Below, piece by piece: positions 25,488-34,420 of a DNA stretch of 53,964 nt. Every line of letters begins with the position of its first letter. The first letter of the stretch is position 1. This stretch comes from Alistipes sp. Lineage in GTDB: Bacteria; Bacteroidota; Bacteroidia; Bacteroidales; Rikenellaceae. The stretch is taken from assembly GCA_017398045.1 (NCBI GenBank), contig JAFQHI010000012.1:1-53964 (forward strand), read 5' to 3'. The translations under genes and the position numbers were made by a program. The notes beneath the pieces are model-generated. The model searched no databases and was not told the origin of the DNA. It saw nothing but the letters and a program-made list of their open reading frames with translations.

Positions 25488-26357
25488 ATGAAATTCTTTA
25501 CCAAGATATCCAACAGTTGGCGCAACCTGTTTCGCAAACGCAGGGTCTCGCTGACCAACGTCAGCGACGGCACCGAGGAGTGGCATATGCACCTCTCGCC
25601 TGCCGGATTGGTGACCGCTACCCTCTCCTTCCTTATCGTGATGTTCATCCTCGTTCTCACGCTCGTGGCCTACTCGCCCGTGCTGGAGATGTTGCCCGGA
25701 TTCCGCAGCGATGCCGACCGCTCGCGCGAAAGCCTGATGCAGAACATCATCCGCCTGGATTCGATGGAGCGCGTCATGGCGCAGATGATGACCTACAACG
25801 AGAACATCGCGATGATTATGGCCGGCAAAAGCCCCGTAGCCCGCACCGTACAGCTCGCGGATTCGACCCGCCAAAGCAAGATTTTGGTGATGCCTTCGGT
25901 CGAGGATTCGCTCCTTCGCGCCCAGATGGAGGGCGAAGGTCCCTACAACCTGCAACACGATGCCGCGCGTCGTGCCGTACGTGAATCGATTGAGCTGATT
26001 GCCCCCGTCGAGGGCATCATTACCGAGCGTTTCTCGATTGAGGAGGGGCGTTTCGGCATCTCGATTGCGGCCGACAACTCCGACCGCGTAACGGCCATCG
26101 ACGAAGGCACGGTGATTGCCTCGGTGTGGAGTCCCGATGCCGGACAGCAACTCTTGGTGCAGCATCGCAACCAGCTGGTCGCCATCTACAAAAACCTGGC
26201 AGAACCGGCCGTGGCGATTGGCCAGGCGGTCAGAGCGGGCGAGTTGCTCGGCCACCTGAAGAGCGAGCAAAGCACCACCGAGGAGGAGCGACCCTTCATC
26301 CTGGAGCTATGGAGTGGTGGCAAGCCCCTCGACCCCGAAGCCTACATTGTATTTTAA
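25488..26357 (+). CDS. Degenerate M23 (LytM) domain membrane protein
   Basis: The 289-residue protein has a basic cytoplasmic start, one transmembrane helix at about 37-60, a helical linker, and a C-terminal LytM-type beta domain (IELIAPVEGIITERF onward, about 165-285). The M23 zinc ligands are missing: the region after GRFG lacks the His-x-x-x-Asp pattern, and the HxH near the end is replaced by PFILELW. It is therefore probably not an active endopeptidase. Such proteins (as EnvC or NlpD) activate amidases, which is an inference here. ATG at 25464 would add eight residues and is equally possible. It is first in a unit leading into dxr and rseP. Confidence 0.78.
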   Translation: MKFFTKISNSWRNLFRKRRVSLTNVSDGTEEWHMHLSPAGLVTATLSFLIVMFILVLTLVAYSPVLEMLPGFRSDADRSRESLMQNIIRLDSMERVMAQMMTYNENIAMIMAGKSPVARTVQLADSTRQSKILVMPSVEDSLLRAQMEGEGPYNLQHDAARRAVRESIELIAPVEGIITERFSIEEGRFGISIAADNSDRVTAIDEGTVIASVWSPDAGQQLLVQHRNQLVAIYKNLAEPAVAIGQAVRAGELLGHLKSEQSTTEEERPFILELWSGGKPLDPEAYIVF

Positions 26358-26377
26358 GAAAACAGCCCCGATAGAAG

Positions 26378-27529
26378 ATGAAACAACGCTTGTGTATTCT
26401 CGGCTCGACCGGTTCGATTGGTGTCCAGACGCTGGACATCGCCCGCGAGAACCCCGACCGCTTTGAGGTGCGCGTTTTGACGGCTCATCGCCAATGGGAG
26501 CGATTGGCCGAGCAGGCCCGCCTTTTTGATGTGGATACGGTCGTTATTGCCGACGAACAATATTACCAACCCCTGAAGGAGGCCCTTGCCGACACCGACA
26601 CGAAGGTCTATGCCGGTGAGGAGGCCGTAAGTCAGGTGGCCGGTGGTGGCGACACGGAGGTTGTCGTGAATGCCCTGGTCGGCTATGCCGGTCTGGCCCC
26701 CACGGTCGCTACGCTCGAAAAGGGCAAAAAGCTGGCCCTAGCCAACAAGGAGTCGCTGGTTGTGGGTGGCGAGCGCGTGATGGCTTTAGCCCGCGAGCGC
26801 AAGGCTCCGATTATCCCGATTGACTCGGAACATTCGGCCATCTTCCAATGCCTCATCGGTGAGCGGTCGCCCTTAAGACGCCTCATCATCACGTGCAGTG
26901 GCGGTTCGTTCCGCGACCTGCGGGCCGAGGAACTGCAACACGTCACCGTGGAGCAGGCCCTGCGCCACCCCCAATGGGACATGGGTGCCAAAATCACGAT
27001 TGACTCCTCGACCCTCGTCAATAAGGGCTTCGAGGTCATCGAGGCCCATTGGCTCTTCGATGTGCCGGCCGAGCAGATTTCGGTCATTCAGCATCCGCAA
27101 TCGATTATCCACTCGATGGTCGAGTTCGAGGATGGAGCCATCAAGGCACAACTTGGCACGCCCGATATGCGGATGCCGATTAGCTATGCCCTGCTCTTCC
27201 CCGAGCGCGCCAATCGCCCGACCGAGCGTTTCAACTTCCTGAACCACCCCGAACTGACCTTCTCGGAGGTGGACCGACAAAAATACCCCGCCCTCGACAT
27301 CGCCTACGACTGCCTCAAGCGCAAAGGCACGGCCGCGTGCGTGATGAACGGTTCGAACGAGGTGGCCGTCGGGGCCTTCCTGGCGGGACGTTGTGCCTGG
27401 CTCGACATCGTGCGCACGATTGAGTATGCCCTCACGAAGGCCGATTTCAAACTCAACCCCACGCTGGAGGATTATGCCGCTTCGAACCTCGAAGCGCGTC
27501 GTCTGGCGGCCAAATTTCTTAAGTTGTAA
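26378..27529 (+). CDS. dxr: 1-deoxy-D-xylulose 5-phosphate reductoisomerase
   Basis: The 383-residue enzyme performs the first committed step of the MEP isoprenoid pathway, converting DXP to MEP with NADPH. The NADPH loop GSTGSIGVQTLDI is at residues 7-19, and LANKESLVVGG, PIDSEHSAIFQ and SGGSFRD mark the metal and substrate site. Length is typical. It lies 20 bp after the M23-like gene and 27 bp before rseP, an order common in bacteria. Confidence 0.96.
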   Translation: MKQRLCILGSTGSIGVQTLDIARENPDRFEVRVLTAHRQWERLAEQARLFDVDTVVIADEQYYQPLKEALADTDTKVYAGEEAVSQVAGGGDTEVVVNALVGYAGLAPTVATLEKGKKLALANKESLVVGGERVMALARERKAPIIPIDSEHSAIFQCLIGERSPLRRLIITCSGGSFRDLRAEELQHVTVEQALRHPQWDMGAKITIDSSTLVNKGFEVIEAHWLFDVPAEQISVIQHPQSIIHSMVEFEDGAIKAQLGTPDMRMPISYALLFPERANRPTERFNFLNHPELTFSEVDRQKYPALDIAYDCLKRKGTAACVMNGSNEVAVGAFLAGRCAWLDIVRTIEYALTKADFKLNPTLEDYAASNLEARRLAAKFLKL

Positions 27530-27556
27530 CCCCTTTCATTTCGATAAAACAGACAC

Positions 27557-28870
27557 ATGGATATTGTAATCAAACTGCTTCAATTCTTCCTCTGCTTCAC
27601 CGTCATTGTCGGTCTGCACGAGTTCGGACACTACATCATGGCACGTATCTTCGGGATTCGTGTCGAAAAGTTCTTCATCTTCTTCGACCCCTGGTTCTCG
27701 CTCTTTAAGTTCAAGCACAAGGAGACGGTGTATGGCCTCGGGTGGTTACCGCTGGGCGGTTATGTGCAGATTGGCGGCATGATTGACGAGTCGATGGACA
27801 AGAGCCAAATCGAGGGGCCGGTACGTCCCGACGATTTCCGCGCCAAACCCGCCTGGCAACGCTTCCTGGTGATGGTGGCCGGTGTGGTGATGAACCTCCT
27901 GACGGCCATTGTGATTTACTGTGCCGTCTGCTTCACGTGGGGCGACAGCTACCTCGCAAACGAGGATGTGAAGTGGGGCTACGACTTCAACGAGGCGGCC
28001 GAGGAGTTAGGCTTTGTGGATGGCGATAAGTTGCTCTCTATCAATGGCGAAAAGGTCGAGAACGTGGCTCTGATTATGAATTCGCTCCTGCTGACCGATG
28101 GCGACTGCACGGTCGAGGTGGAGCGCGACGGCCAAACGATGGAGCTGGTGCTGAAGATGGAGGATATGATTCAGATGCGCCGCGAGGAGGGCTACAAAGG
28201 GTTCCTTACGCCCCACATTCCCTTTATTGTCGATAGCGTCTCGTTTGCATCGGCTGCTGCATTTCAGCGAGGCGACCGCGTGGTTTCGGCCGACGGCCTT
28301 GCTGCCAACGACCTTGCCTCTGTGCGTCAATACATTGCCGATGCAGCCGGTAGCGATGTACGCCTTACGGTGGAGCGCGAGGGCAACCTCGTCGAGGTGG
28401 TAGTACCGGTCAACGAAGAGGGCGTGATGGGCATCACGCTGCAAAATCCGCTCACCTTCCGCACGCGCGAATACACCCTTTGGGAGTCGATTCCGGCCGG
28501 CCTGAAGCGTGCCGGCACGACGATTGCCGACTATTGGGAGCAGCTCAAGCTCATCGTGAAGCCCGAGACGAAGATGTACGAGGAGTTGGGCGGCTTTATC
28601 GCCATCGGCAGCATCTTTGCTCCCGAATGGAATTGGCTCGATTTCTGGCTCAAGACGGCCTTCCTGTCGATTATTCTGGCCGTGATGAACATCCTGCCGA
28701 TTCCGGCACTCGACGGTGGTCACGCCCTGTTCACCTTCTGGGAGATGGTGACCGGTCGCAAGGTGAGCGACAAGGTGCTGGAGGCGGCCCAATACATCGG
28801 TTTGGGTATCCTCATCGTACTGCTGGTCTATGCCAACGGCAACGATATTTACCGATTCTTTATTAAGTAA
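27557..28870 (+). CDS. rseP: Site-2 intramembrane zinc protease RseP
   Basis: The 437-residue inner-membrane protease cuts membrane-spanning regulators such as anti-sigma factors and signal-peptide remnants. HEFGH at 21-25 supplies the zinc ligands and Glu, and NILPIPALDGGHALF near 380 supplies the third ligand. Two PDZ-like regions lie between about 120 and 310. No anti-sigma factor gene is nearby. It ends 7 bp before the next lipoprotein gene. Confidence 0.94.
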   Translation: MDIVIKLLQFFLCFTVIVGLHEFGHYIMARIFGIRVEKFFIFFDPWFSLFKFKHKETVYGLGWLPLGGYVQIGGMIDESMDKSQIEGPVRPDDFRAKPAWQRFLVMVAGVVMNLLTAIVIYCAVCFTWGDSYLANEDVKWGYDFNEAAEELGFVDGDKLLSINGEKVENVALIMNSLLLTDGDCTVEVERDGQTMELVLKMEDMIQMRREEGYKGFLTPHIPFIVDSVSFASAAAFQRGDRVVSADGLAANDLASVRQYIADAAGSDVRLTVEREGNLVEVVVPVNEEGVMGITLQNPLTFRTREYTLWESIPAGLKRAGTTIADYWEQLKLIVKPETKMYEELGGFIAIGSIFAPEWNWLDFWLKTAFLSIILAVMNILPIPALDGGHALFTFWEMVTGRKVSDKVLEAAQYIGLGILIVLLVYANGNDIYRFFIK

Positions 28871-28877
28871 AACGGCC

Positions 28878-29366
28878 ATGAAACGCCTGCTATACATTGC
28901 ACTATCCGCACTGCTGATGACCGCTTGTACAGAGGACGAGGGGGAGGTTTTCTACACGGCCCACTACCCCATCGTGCGCCTCGATACACAGATTACCCTC
29001 TCGGCCGCAGATGCCGCCTTCGAGGAGCAGATTCGCACGGCCGTACTGGCGGATGCCCCCGTAAAGGAGGGAGGGAGCTATCAGCTCGACTTCAACCGTT
29101 TCGATGGCGGTCTGCTCTTTGTGCGCCCGACGGCCGATGAAAGCCCCATCGCAGGCACGTTCGACAAACAGCCTGCCGCCAAAGAGATGACCTTCAGCTT
29201 TGGCGAGCAGAGCTACCTTGTACGCTCCTCGAGCTACACGGACGAGACGGTCCTCCTGCCGATGACCCTCCTGACGGTCGATGTGACCGAACAGTACCGC
29301 ACCCTCTTCGAGAGCGAATCGATTCTCGAAGTCTTGCGCTTGGAGTACACCTCCTACCCCTACTAA
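28878..29366 (+). CDS. Lipoprotein of unknown function
   Basis: The 162-residue protein has a clear lipobox at LMTAC, with Cys17. No domain is recognised. The rest is acidic with beta-strand-like segments (YQLDFNRFDGGLLFVRP, TFSFGEQSYLVRSS). The start at 28878 is preferred over an in-frame ATG at 28830 inside rseP, because it opens the lipoprotein signal. Co-transcription with rseP suggests a link to envelope quality control, but nothing in the sequence shows it. Confidence 0.75.
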   Translation: MKRLLYIALSALLMTACTEDEGEVFYTAHYPIVRLDTQITLSAADAAFEEQIRTAVLADAPVKEGGSYQLDFNRFDGGLLFVRPTADESPIAGTFDKQPAAKEMTFSFGEQSYLVRSSSYTDETVLLPMTLLTVDVTEQYRTLFESESILEVLRLEYTSYPY

Positions 29367-29391
29367 CCCCACGAAAAAAACGACAGCGACG

Positions 29392-30759
29392 ATGGCAAAG
29401 GTTAAGAAGGCTTTTTTCTGCCGCAATTGCGGTTTCGAGGCCCCGAAATGGTTGGGCAAATGTCCCTCGTGTGGCGAATGGAACACCTTCACGGAGGAGG
29501 TGATTGCCCGCGAAAGCTCCACCCCGTCGCTCAAGGCGGCCGCCTCGTTGGAGCGCAGCCGTCCGTTACGCCTGAACGAAATACGCGAAGATGACCACAA
29601 GCGCATCGACACGGGGTCGTCGGAGGTCAATCGGGTGCTGGGTGGCGGTTTGGTTCCCGGGTCGCTCGTGTTGTTGGGCGGTGAGCCGGGCATCGGCAAA
29701 TCGACCCTTGCGTTGCAGCTGGCCCTGAAGGAGAATCACCTCAAGACCCTCTACGTGTCGGGCGAGGAGTCGGCCGAGCAGATTCGAATGCGTGCCGACC
29801 GCATCGGCATCGGCAACGAGGAGTGCCTGATTTATGCCGAAACACTGCTCGAAAACATCACCACGCAAATCGTCGAAGAGCAACCCGACGTGGTGGTGAT
29901 AGACTCGATACAGACCATCTACAGCGAGGTGCTGGACTCCTCGGCCGGCAGTGTATCGCAGATTCGTGAATGTGCCGCCACACTCCTAAAGTACGCCAAG
30001 ACAACCGGCACGGCCATCTTCATCATCGGCCACATTACGAAGGACGGCACGATTGCCGGCCCGAAAATTTTGGAACATATCGTCGATGTTGTCCTGCAAT
30101 TCGAGGGCGATTCGAACAACTGCTACCGCATCCTGCGCGGCATCAAAAACCGCTTCGGAGCCACCTTCGAAATTGGCGTTTTTGAGATGCTCGACAGCGG
30201 ACTGCGCGGTGTCGAAAACCCCTCCGAGATTCTCCTCTCGCACTACGAAGAGCCGCTCAGCGGCATTTCGGTAGGAGCCTCGGCCGACGGCTTAAGACCC
30301 TATCTGATTGAGGTTCAATCGCTCGTGAGCGGTGCCGCGTATGGCACGCCCCAACGCTCAACCACGGGATTCGATGCCCGACGCATGAATATGCTCCTGG
30401 CCGTGCTGGAGAAGCGGGTCGGGATGAAGATGTTCCAAAAGGATGTCTTTCTGAACTTTGCCGGTGGTTTCAAGGTGGCCGATACGGGCCTCGATTTGGC
30501 CATCGTGGCAGCGGTCATCTCCTCCTATTTCGACCGACCGATTGCCGATGGAGTCTGCTTTGCGGGCGAGATTGGACTTTCTGGCGAGGTGCGCCCCGCC
30601 CCGCGCACCGAACAGCGCATTGCGGAGGCGGCACGTCTGGGATTTAAGTGCATCGTCGTCTCGGGTTACATCACCAAGAACCTGAAAGCCCCCAAGGGCC
30701 TACGCATCCTCTCCATCAATAACATCATGGAGCTTCCCAAAGCGATGTTTATGGAATAG
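29392..30759 (+). CDS. radA: DNA repair protein RadA/Sms
   Basis: The 455-residue helicase promotes branch migration in recombination repair. It has an N-terminal zinc finger (Cys10, Cys13, Cys24, Cys27), a RecA-like ATPase with GGEPGIGKST at 96-105, the RadA-specific KNRFG motif near 253, and a C-terminal Lon-protease-like domain that lacks catalytic activity in this family. It closes the unit that starts at the M23-like gene. The next gene starts 33 bp later behind a hairpin. Confidence 0.95.
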   Translation: MAKVKKAFFCRNCGFEAPKWLGKCPSCGEWNTFTEEVIARESSTPSLKAAASLERSRPLRLNEIREDDHKRIDTGSSEVNRVLGGGLVPGSLVLLGGEPGIGKSTLALQLALKENHLKTLYVSGEESAEQIRMRADRIGIGNEECLIYAETLLENITTQIVEEQPDVVVIDSIQTIYSEVLDSSAGSVSQIRECAATLLKYAKTTGTAIFIIGHITKDGTIAGPKILEHIVDVVLQFEGDSNNCYRILRGIKNRFGATFEIGVFEMLDSGLRGVENPSEILLSHYEEPLSGISVGASADGLRPYLIEVQSLVSGAAYGTPQRSTTGFDARRMNMLLAVLEKRVGMKMFQKDVFLNFAGGFKVADTGLDLAIVAAVISSYFDRPIADGVCFAGEIGLSGEVRPAPRTEQRIAEAARLGFKCIVVSGYITKNLKAPKGLRILSINNIMELPKAMFME

Positions 30760-30767
30760 TTTTTGCG

Positions 30768-30792
30768 CTTGTTTCCCGAAAAAGGGAACAAG
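30768..30792 (+). promoter_or_regulatory. Hairpin abutting the SDR start codon
   Basis: CTTGTTTCCC (30768-30777) pairs with GGGAACAAG (30784-30792) with one bulged T. The stem ends one base before the ATG at 30793 and covers the ribosome-binding region. No T-run follows, so it is not a normal terminator. Confidence 0.45.
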
Positions 30793-31761
30793 ATGGCAAA
30801 AAAGAGAATTGTTGTATTGGGCGGTGTGGGTTTCATCGGCTCCCACCTTTGTCGCACCCTCGTGGAGCGGGGCGACGAGGTCTTTGCGATTGATGTGCGC
30901 GATGTGGCCCATGCTCCGATGCTTCGTCCTGCTCTTCGATTGAGCAACTTTCACTACATTCACCACAACATTGTCCACCCCTTTGGCATCCGCTGCGACG
31001 AGATTTACAACCTTGCCGCCCCCACCACCGTGCGCTACAAAAAGGCGTTGCCGGTCGAAACACTCCGCGTCGGTATGTTGGGGTCGATTCACGCCCTCGA
31101 CACCGCACGCACCGAACACGCCCGCGTTGTCTTCTCCTCATCGGGTTGTGTCGGTAAGATGAGCGAACTTTCCAACGCTGCACACCAGCCCACTTCGACC
31201 CATCGCCTGCTCTTCGAGAGCAAACGAGCGGCCGAGGCCCTGCATCGGGCCTATCGACAGGAATTCGGGGTCGATACACGCATTGCACGCATCTACAACT
31301 GCTACGGCATCGGCTGCGATTTGATGGACCAGCGGGTGGTGACAAAGATGGTGGTGGCGGCCCTACAAAATCGCGACCTGGTCATCGAGGGGAGTGGCGA
31401 ACAGCAACGCAGTTTCTGCTACGTAGGCGATATTGTCGAGGGGCTGATAACCCTCATGCAGGCCCTTCCGACCGACCATACGCGGATGGTCAATTTGGGA
31501 AGTGGTGAGGCCGTCTCGATTCTCGACCTGGCAAAGCGCATCCTCCAGCTCACCGGAAGCCGATCGCGCATTCTCCACGTGGCGGCACGCAACGATGAGT
31601 TTGCGAACCTCCTCCCCGACCTTACAGCCACCCAACGCGAATTGGGCTGGCGGGCCGAAACGTCGCTCGACGAGGGGCTGAAGCGCACCATCAACTACAT
31701 CGAGAAGGAGCTGACGGAGCGTTCCGGCACCTTTCTATCCTGGATTGAAATCAACCAATAA
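30793..31761 (+). CDS. Extended SDR (UDP-glucuronate decarboxylase-like), catalytic Tyr missing
   Basis: The 322-residue protein aligns by eye with UDP-xylose synthase-type epimerase/dehydratases: NAD loop GGVGFIGSHL at 10-19, ESKRAAEAL at 142-150, IARIYNCYG, then GSGEQQRSFCYVGDIVEGL. The active site is altered. The YxxxK Tyr position is Leu140 (Lys144 is kept), and the usual S-x-S-E-V-Y-G reads SSSGCVG at 115-121, so the Glu and Tyr are also lost. NAD binding is likely retained, while normal redox chemistry is doubtful. It could be a pseudoenzyme with a regulatory role. It follows radA and precedes the thioredoxin by 10 bp. Confidence 0.8.
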   Translation: MAKKRIVVLGGVGFIGSHLCRTLVERGDEVFAIDVRDVAHAPMLRPALRLSNFHYIHHNIVHPFGIRCDEIYNLAAPTTVRYKKALPVETLRVGMLGSIHALDTARTEHARVVFSSSGCVGKMSELSNAAHQPTSTHRLLFESKRAAEALHRAYRQEFGVDTRIARIYNCYGIGCDLMDQRVVTKMVVAALQNRDLVIEGSGEQQRSFCYVGDIVEGLITLMQALPTDHTRMVNLGSGEAVSILDLAKRILQLTGSRSRILHVAARNDEFANLLPDLTATQRELGWRAETSLDEGLKRTINYIEKELTERSGTFLSWIEINQ

Positions 31762-31771
31762 CGAGATACGT

Positions 31772-32098
31772 ATGTCGAAATTCGAACAGATGATTTGGCA
31801 GGAGAAGCTCACCTTTGTCGAGTTCTACGCCACATGGTGCATTGCGTGCCAAGAGATGGAGCCGAGCATCATCCAATTTGGCGAGCGGATGAAACGGCGC
31901 ACCGACCTTATCCGCATCGATATCGATGACCCGACCATGGAGGCGGTCATCCACCGCTATCATGTGGTATCGGTGCCGACGCTGATGTTCTTCCGTCGCG
32001 GTGAGGTGTTGTGGCGCGAAAGCGGGGCGGTGAGTTATCACCACCTGGTGACGATTTTGGAGGAGTTGGAGGAGTACGAATTGGCAGGGCAGCGTTAA
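31772..32098 (+). CDS. Thioredoxin-fold protein with CIAC active site
   Basis: The 108-residue cytoplasmic protein has the thioredoxin fold: VEFYATWCIAC with Cys23 and Cys26, and the cis-proline in SVPTLMFF. The inter-cysteine pair is Ile-Ala instead of Gly-Pro, which should change its redox potential. No signal sequence is seen. The start at 31772 opens the typical N-terminal helix. Its TAA stop overlaps the TAA of the convergent next gene through a shared TTAA. Confidence 0.85.
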   Translation: MSKFEQMIWQEKLTFVEFYATWCIACQEMEPSIIQFGERMKRRTDLIRIDIDDPTMEAVIHRYHVVSVPTLMFFRRGEVLWRESGAVSYHHLVTILEELEEYELAGQR

Positions 32099-32745
32099 AG
32101 GATGCGCCACGCAAGCTCCTCGTTCAGAAAGGCGGCATAGGGGGCCTGTTCGAGCGTCGCAAGGCGTGCTAAAACGGCCTGCTTGGCCTCGGCTCCGCTA
32201 TTGGCCGTCTGCGCCCAAAGAGCCGTGACGGCTTGGCGTATCAGGCGATGGTCATGCCGTTGAAGCATCCGATACGAACCTTCAAGATAGCCGACCGAAG
32301 GGTACGGAAGGCGTGCCGCGGCCATGATAAGCGTATAGCACACGTAGAACGCCCCATCCTCCACCGCACGCTCAAAGAGCCGATGCAGCCACTCGGTGCG
32401 ACTCCACAGCGCATAGGCGGCCTCTTCGGCCAGCTCCGAGTTCTGCGCCCTCTGAAGCCATTCCTGCGCCTCCTCTGCTTGGCTCCATGCCGTATCATCG
32501 GCCAGATGCAGTGCCGCCAATTGCAGACAGCGCACCTGCTGGCCGGCCAAAAAGCGGGCGAAGGATTCATCGCGTTGCGGCTCCAATTCGCGCACGATGC
32601 GACGCACCGTAGCGAGGCTCACTCCGTAATTCAGCCCATAGCGTTCCCCGTCGTAGTGCATCGTATCGGCCACAAGTCCGTTACGCTCACGACGAAACGC
32701 CCCGAGCAGACGAACCATGCGCGAAGTATGGGTGTGTTGTGACAC
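32095..32745 (-). CDS. DNA alkylation repair-like HEAT-repeat protein
   Basis: The 216-residue helical protein starts with a segment (RRERNGLVADTMHYDGERYGL) and a following NYGVSLATVRRIVREL seen in Bacteroidales AlkD-like proteins. Repeated helix pairs follow, as in HEAT-like alkylpurine glycosylases. The catalytic Asp and DNA-contact Arg/Trp of AlkD cannot be placed with certainty, so base-excision activity is only inferred. It is 6 bp downstream of DUF4831 on the same strand. Confidence 0.6.
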   Translation of the reverse strand: MSQHTHTSRMVRLLGAFRRERNGLVADTMHYDGERYGLNYGVSLATVRRIVRELEPQRDESFARFLAGQQVRCLQLAALHLADDTAWSQAEEAQEWLQRAQNSELAEEAAYALWSRTEWLHRLFERAVEDGAFYVCYTLIMAAARLPYPSVGYLEGSYRMLQRHDHRLIRQAVTALWAQTANSGAEAKQAVLARLATLEQAPYAAFLNEELAWRIL

Positions 32746-32751
32746 GTCGTA

Positions 32752-33651
32752 TTAACGCTGGCGGGGTTGTGAGAGTTGAATCGTGCGGCCGAACTGGAAG
32801 ATGGGCAGCTGCTCGCGAGCCACCTCCTCACCACGCACCGATACGGTGCAGGTAGCCACGTTGGCCACCATGGCGGGGATGGTCGAGGTCTCCTTCATGC
32901 CGGCCTCGGGCAGAGGCGACGAGATACTCTCCGAGGGGGTAATCTGCAACACAACCATATCGCCCGTGAGGTCGCTGGCCGAAACCAGGCCATCCTGCGC
33001 ACTGAAGCGGCAGACTACATATTGCTGTTTCGTATGGTCGGGATAGACCGTAAAACGTCTTACGACACGCTCCTTCGTGCGCTTGCCGAGGAAGAGTTCA
33101 AGGTAGGCCTGCTCCTGACGGGCAATCTCCTCCAACGCACTCTTCAGACCCTCGCCAAAGACATTTTCACCTGCCTCGCCCGTAATCAACTCCATGCGAT
33201 GACGACGCAACGAGAAAATCGTATTGGCAGCCATCAGGGCGGCATCCTCCAACGTCACGGCCGAAGTCGAGCTTTTATCGGGCTGAATAGCCGCAAAATC
33301 GTTGGCTGCATCGGCATAGGTCATCACCTCCGTTTCGTCGGCCTCAAAGGGGGCCTGCACGTAGCTCGAAAAGTCGGCCAGACCCACCGCAGCACGCTTT
33401 ACACGCCACTCGGTCTTGTCCGTCAGCGGGGCGCGTACACCGAGGTATTTCTGGGCATAACGGGCATACGGGCCGCACAAGGTACGCTCACACTCGGCCT
33501 CCACATCCACCGACAGGAGGGTCGTAGGAGCCGAAAGGGTTGCCCCCTCGGCCGTATTGACAACACCCGACAGGGCGATATAGGGATTTTGCTGTGCCAT
33601 CAGGGTTGCCGTCGAAAGCAACAGGGCAAAGAGCATCAACAGTCGTTTCAT
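32752..33651 (-). CDS. Exported DUF4831-like protein
   Basis: The 299-residue protein has a signal peptide cleaved after LMAQ and a mixed alpha/beta body: CGPYARYAQKYLGV, then AANTIFSLRRHRMELITGE. This pattern fits the Bacteroidetes family DUF4831, which has no known function. Near the C-terminus GLVSASDL and a beta-rich tail are seen. A TATTTTTG promoter box lies upstream and the AlkD-like gene follows after 6 bp. Confidence 0.75.
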   Translation of the reverse strand: MKRLLMLFALLLSTATLMAQQNPYIALSGVVNTAEGATLSAPTTLLSVDVEAECERTLCGPYARYAQKYLGVRAPLTDKTEWRVKRAAVGLADFSSYVQAPFEADETEVMTYADAANDFAAIQPDKSSTSAVTLEDAALMAANTIFSLRRHRMELITGEAGENVFGEGLKSALEEIARQEQAYLELFLGKRTKERVVRRFTVYPDHTKQQYVVCRFSAQDGLVSASDLTGDMVVLQITPSESISSPLPEAGMKETSTIPAMVANVATCTVSVRGEEVAREQLPIFQFGRTIQLSQPRQR

Positions 33652-33677
33652 AGTCTTTTGATTTTTGATTGATAGGA

Positions 33678-33685
33678 CAAAAATA
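33678..33685 (-). promoter_or_regulatory. -7 box TATTTTTG for DUF4831 gene
   Basis: This TAnnTTTG match on the minus strand lies 26 nt before the ATG at 33651, in the 52-bp gap after trmN6. Confidence 0.45.
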
Positions 33686-33703
33686 GCAGATTTTGCGTAA
33701 CTT

Positions 33704-34408
33704 TCAAAATTTCAGGTAAAAATCGCGTGTCAAGGCGCGGTAGGCCTCCGTGTAGGTTTCGTGTTCGCCCGTGCCTATCATCAGTTCGTCGCAGGTGAAG
33801 GTCCTCATCGAAGCGTCCTGATGTACCATCTCTACCAGAAGGCGTTTGGCCGGATGGCGCGGTGTGGTGCGCACCTCGGTACGACGAATCGGGCGCAACA
33901 CCCCCTCACACAGCCGTATGAAGCGTTCGGCCTCGACCAGGGGTAACACGAAGGCAAATCGTCCCTCCTTGTGCAGCAGACGCGCCACCGCATCGCGCAA
34001 CTCCTCAAAGGGAAGAGCCACCGCATGACGCGCCATCGTGCGCCCACGGTCGGGACACTTCAGCGACTCGGTAAAAAAGGGGGGATTCGACACAATCAGG
34101 TCGAAAGGTTCGGCCTGAAAGGCCTGAATGGGGGTTTGCAGAAAACGAACACGTGCCGCCCAAGGCGATTGGTCGCCATTGTAACGAGCCTCCTCCACGG
34201 AATCGATATCGACCCCGACCACCTCGGCCTGCGAGGTGCGTTGTGCCATCATCAGGGCAATAACACCCGTGCCGGTGCCGATGTCGAGGATACGCTCTTC
34301 ATCCCCATCAATGCGCGTCCACGCCCCCAGCAACACCCCATCCGTTCCCACCTTCATCGGGGTGTCGGATTGTCGAATGGCGAACTCTTTGAAGCGGAAG
34401 CAAGACAT
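33704..34408 (-). CDS. trmN6: tRNA1(Val) (adenine-37-N6)-methyltransferase
   Basis: The 234-residue SAM-dependent methyltransferase modifies A37 next to the anticodon of tRNA-Val. The N-terminus FRFKEFAIRQSDTPMKVGTD matches the YfiC family, ILDIGTGTGVIALMMAQR is the SAM loop near 40, and SNPPFF near 107 is the N6-adenine catalytic motif. It is the last gene of the ybbR-like-coaE-folP-lolD unit, 12 bp after lolD. Confidence 0.88.
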   Translation of the reverse strand: MSCFRFKEFAIRQSDTPMKVGTDGVLLGAWTRIDGDEERILDIGTGTGVIALMMAQRTSQAEVVGVDIDSVEEARYNGDQSPWAARVRFLQTPIQAFQAEPFDLIVSNPPFFTESLKCPDRGRTMARHAVALPFEELRDAVARLLHKEGRFAFVLPLVEAERFIRLCEGVLRPIRRTEVRTTPRHPAKRLLVEMVHQDASMRTFTCDELMIGTGEHETYTEAYRALTRDFYLKF

Positions 34409-34420
34409 CCTTGTGGGGAA

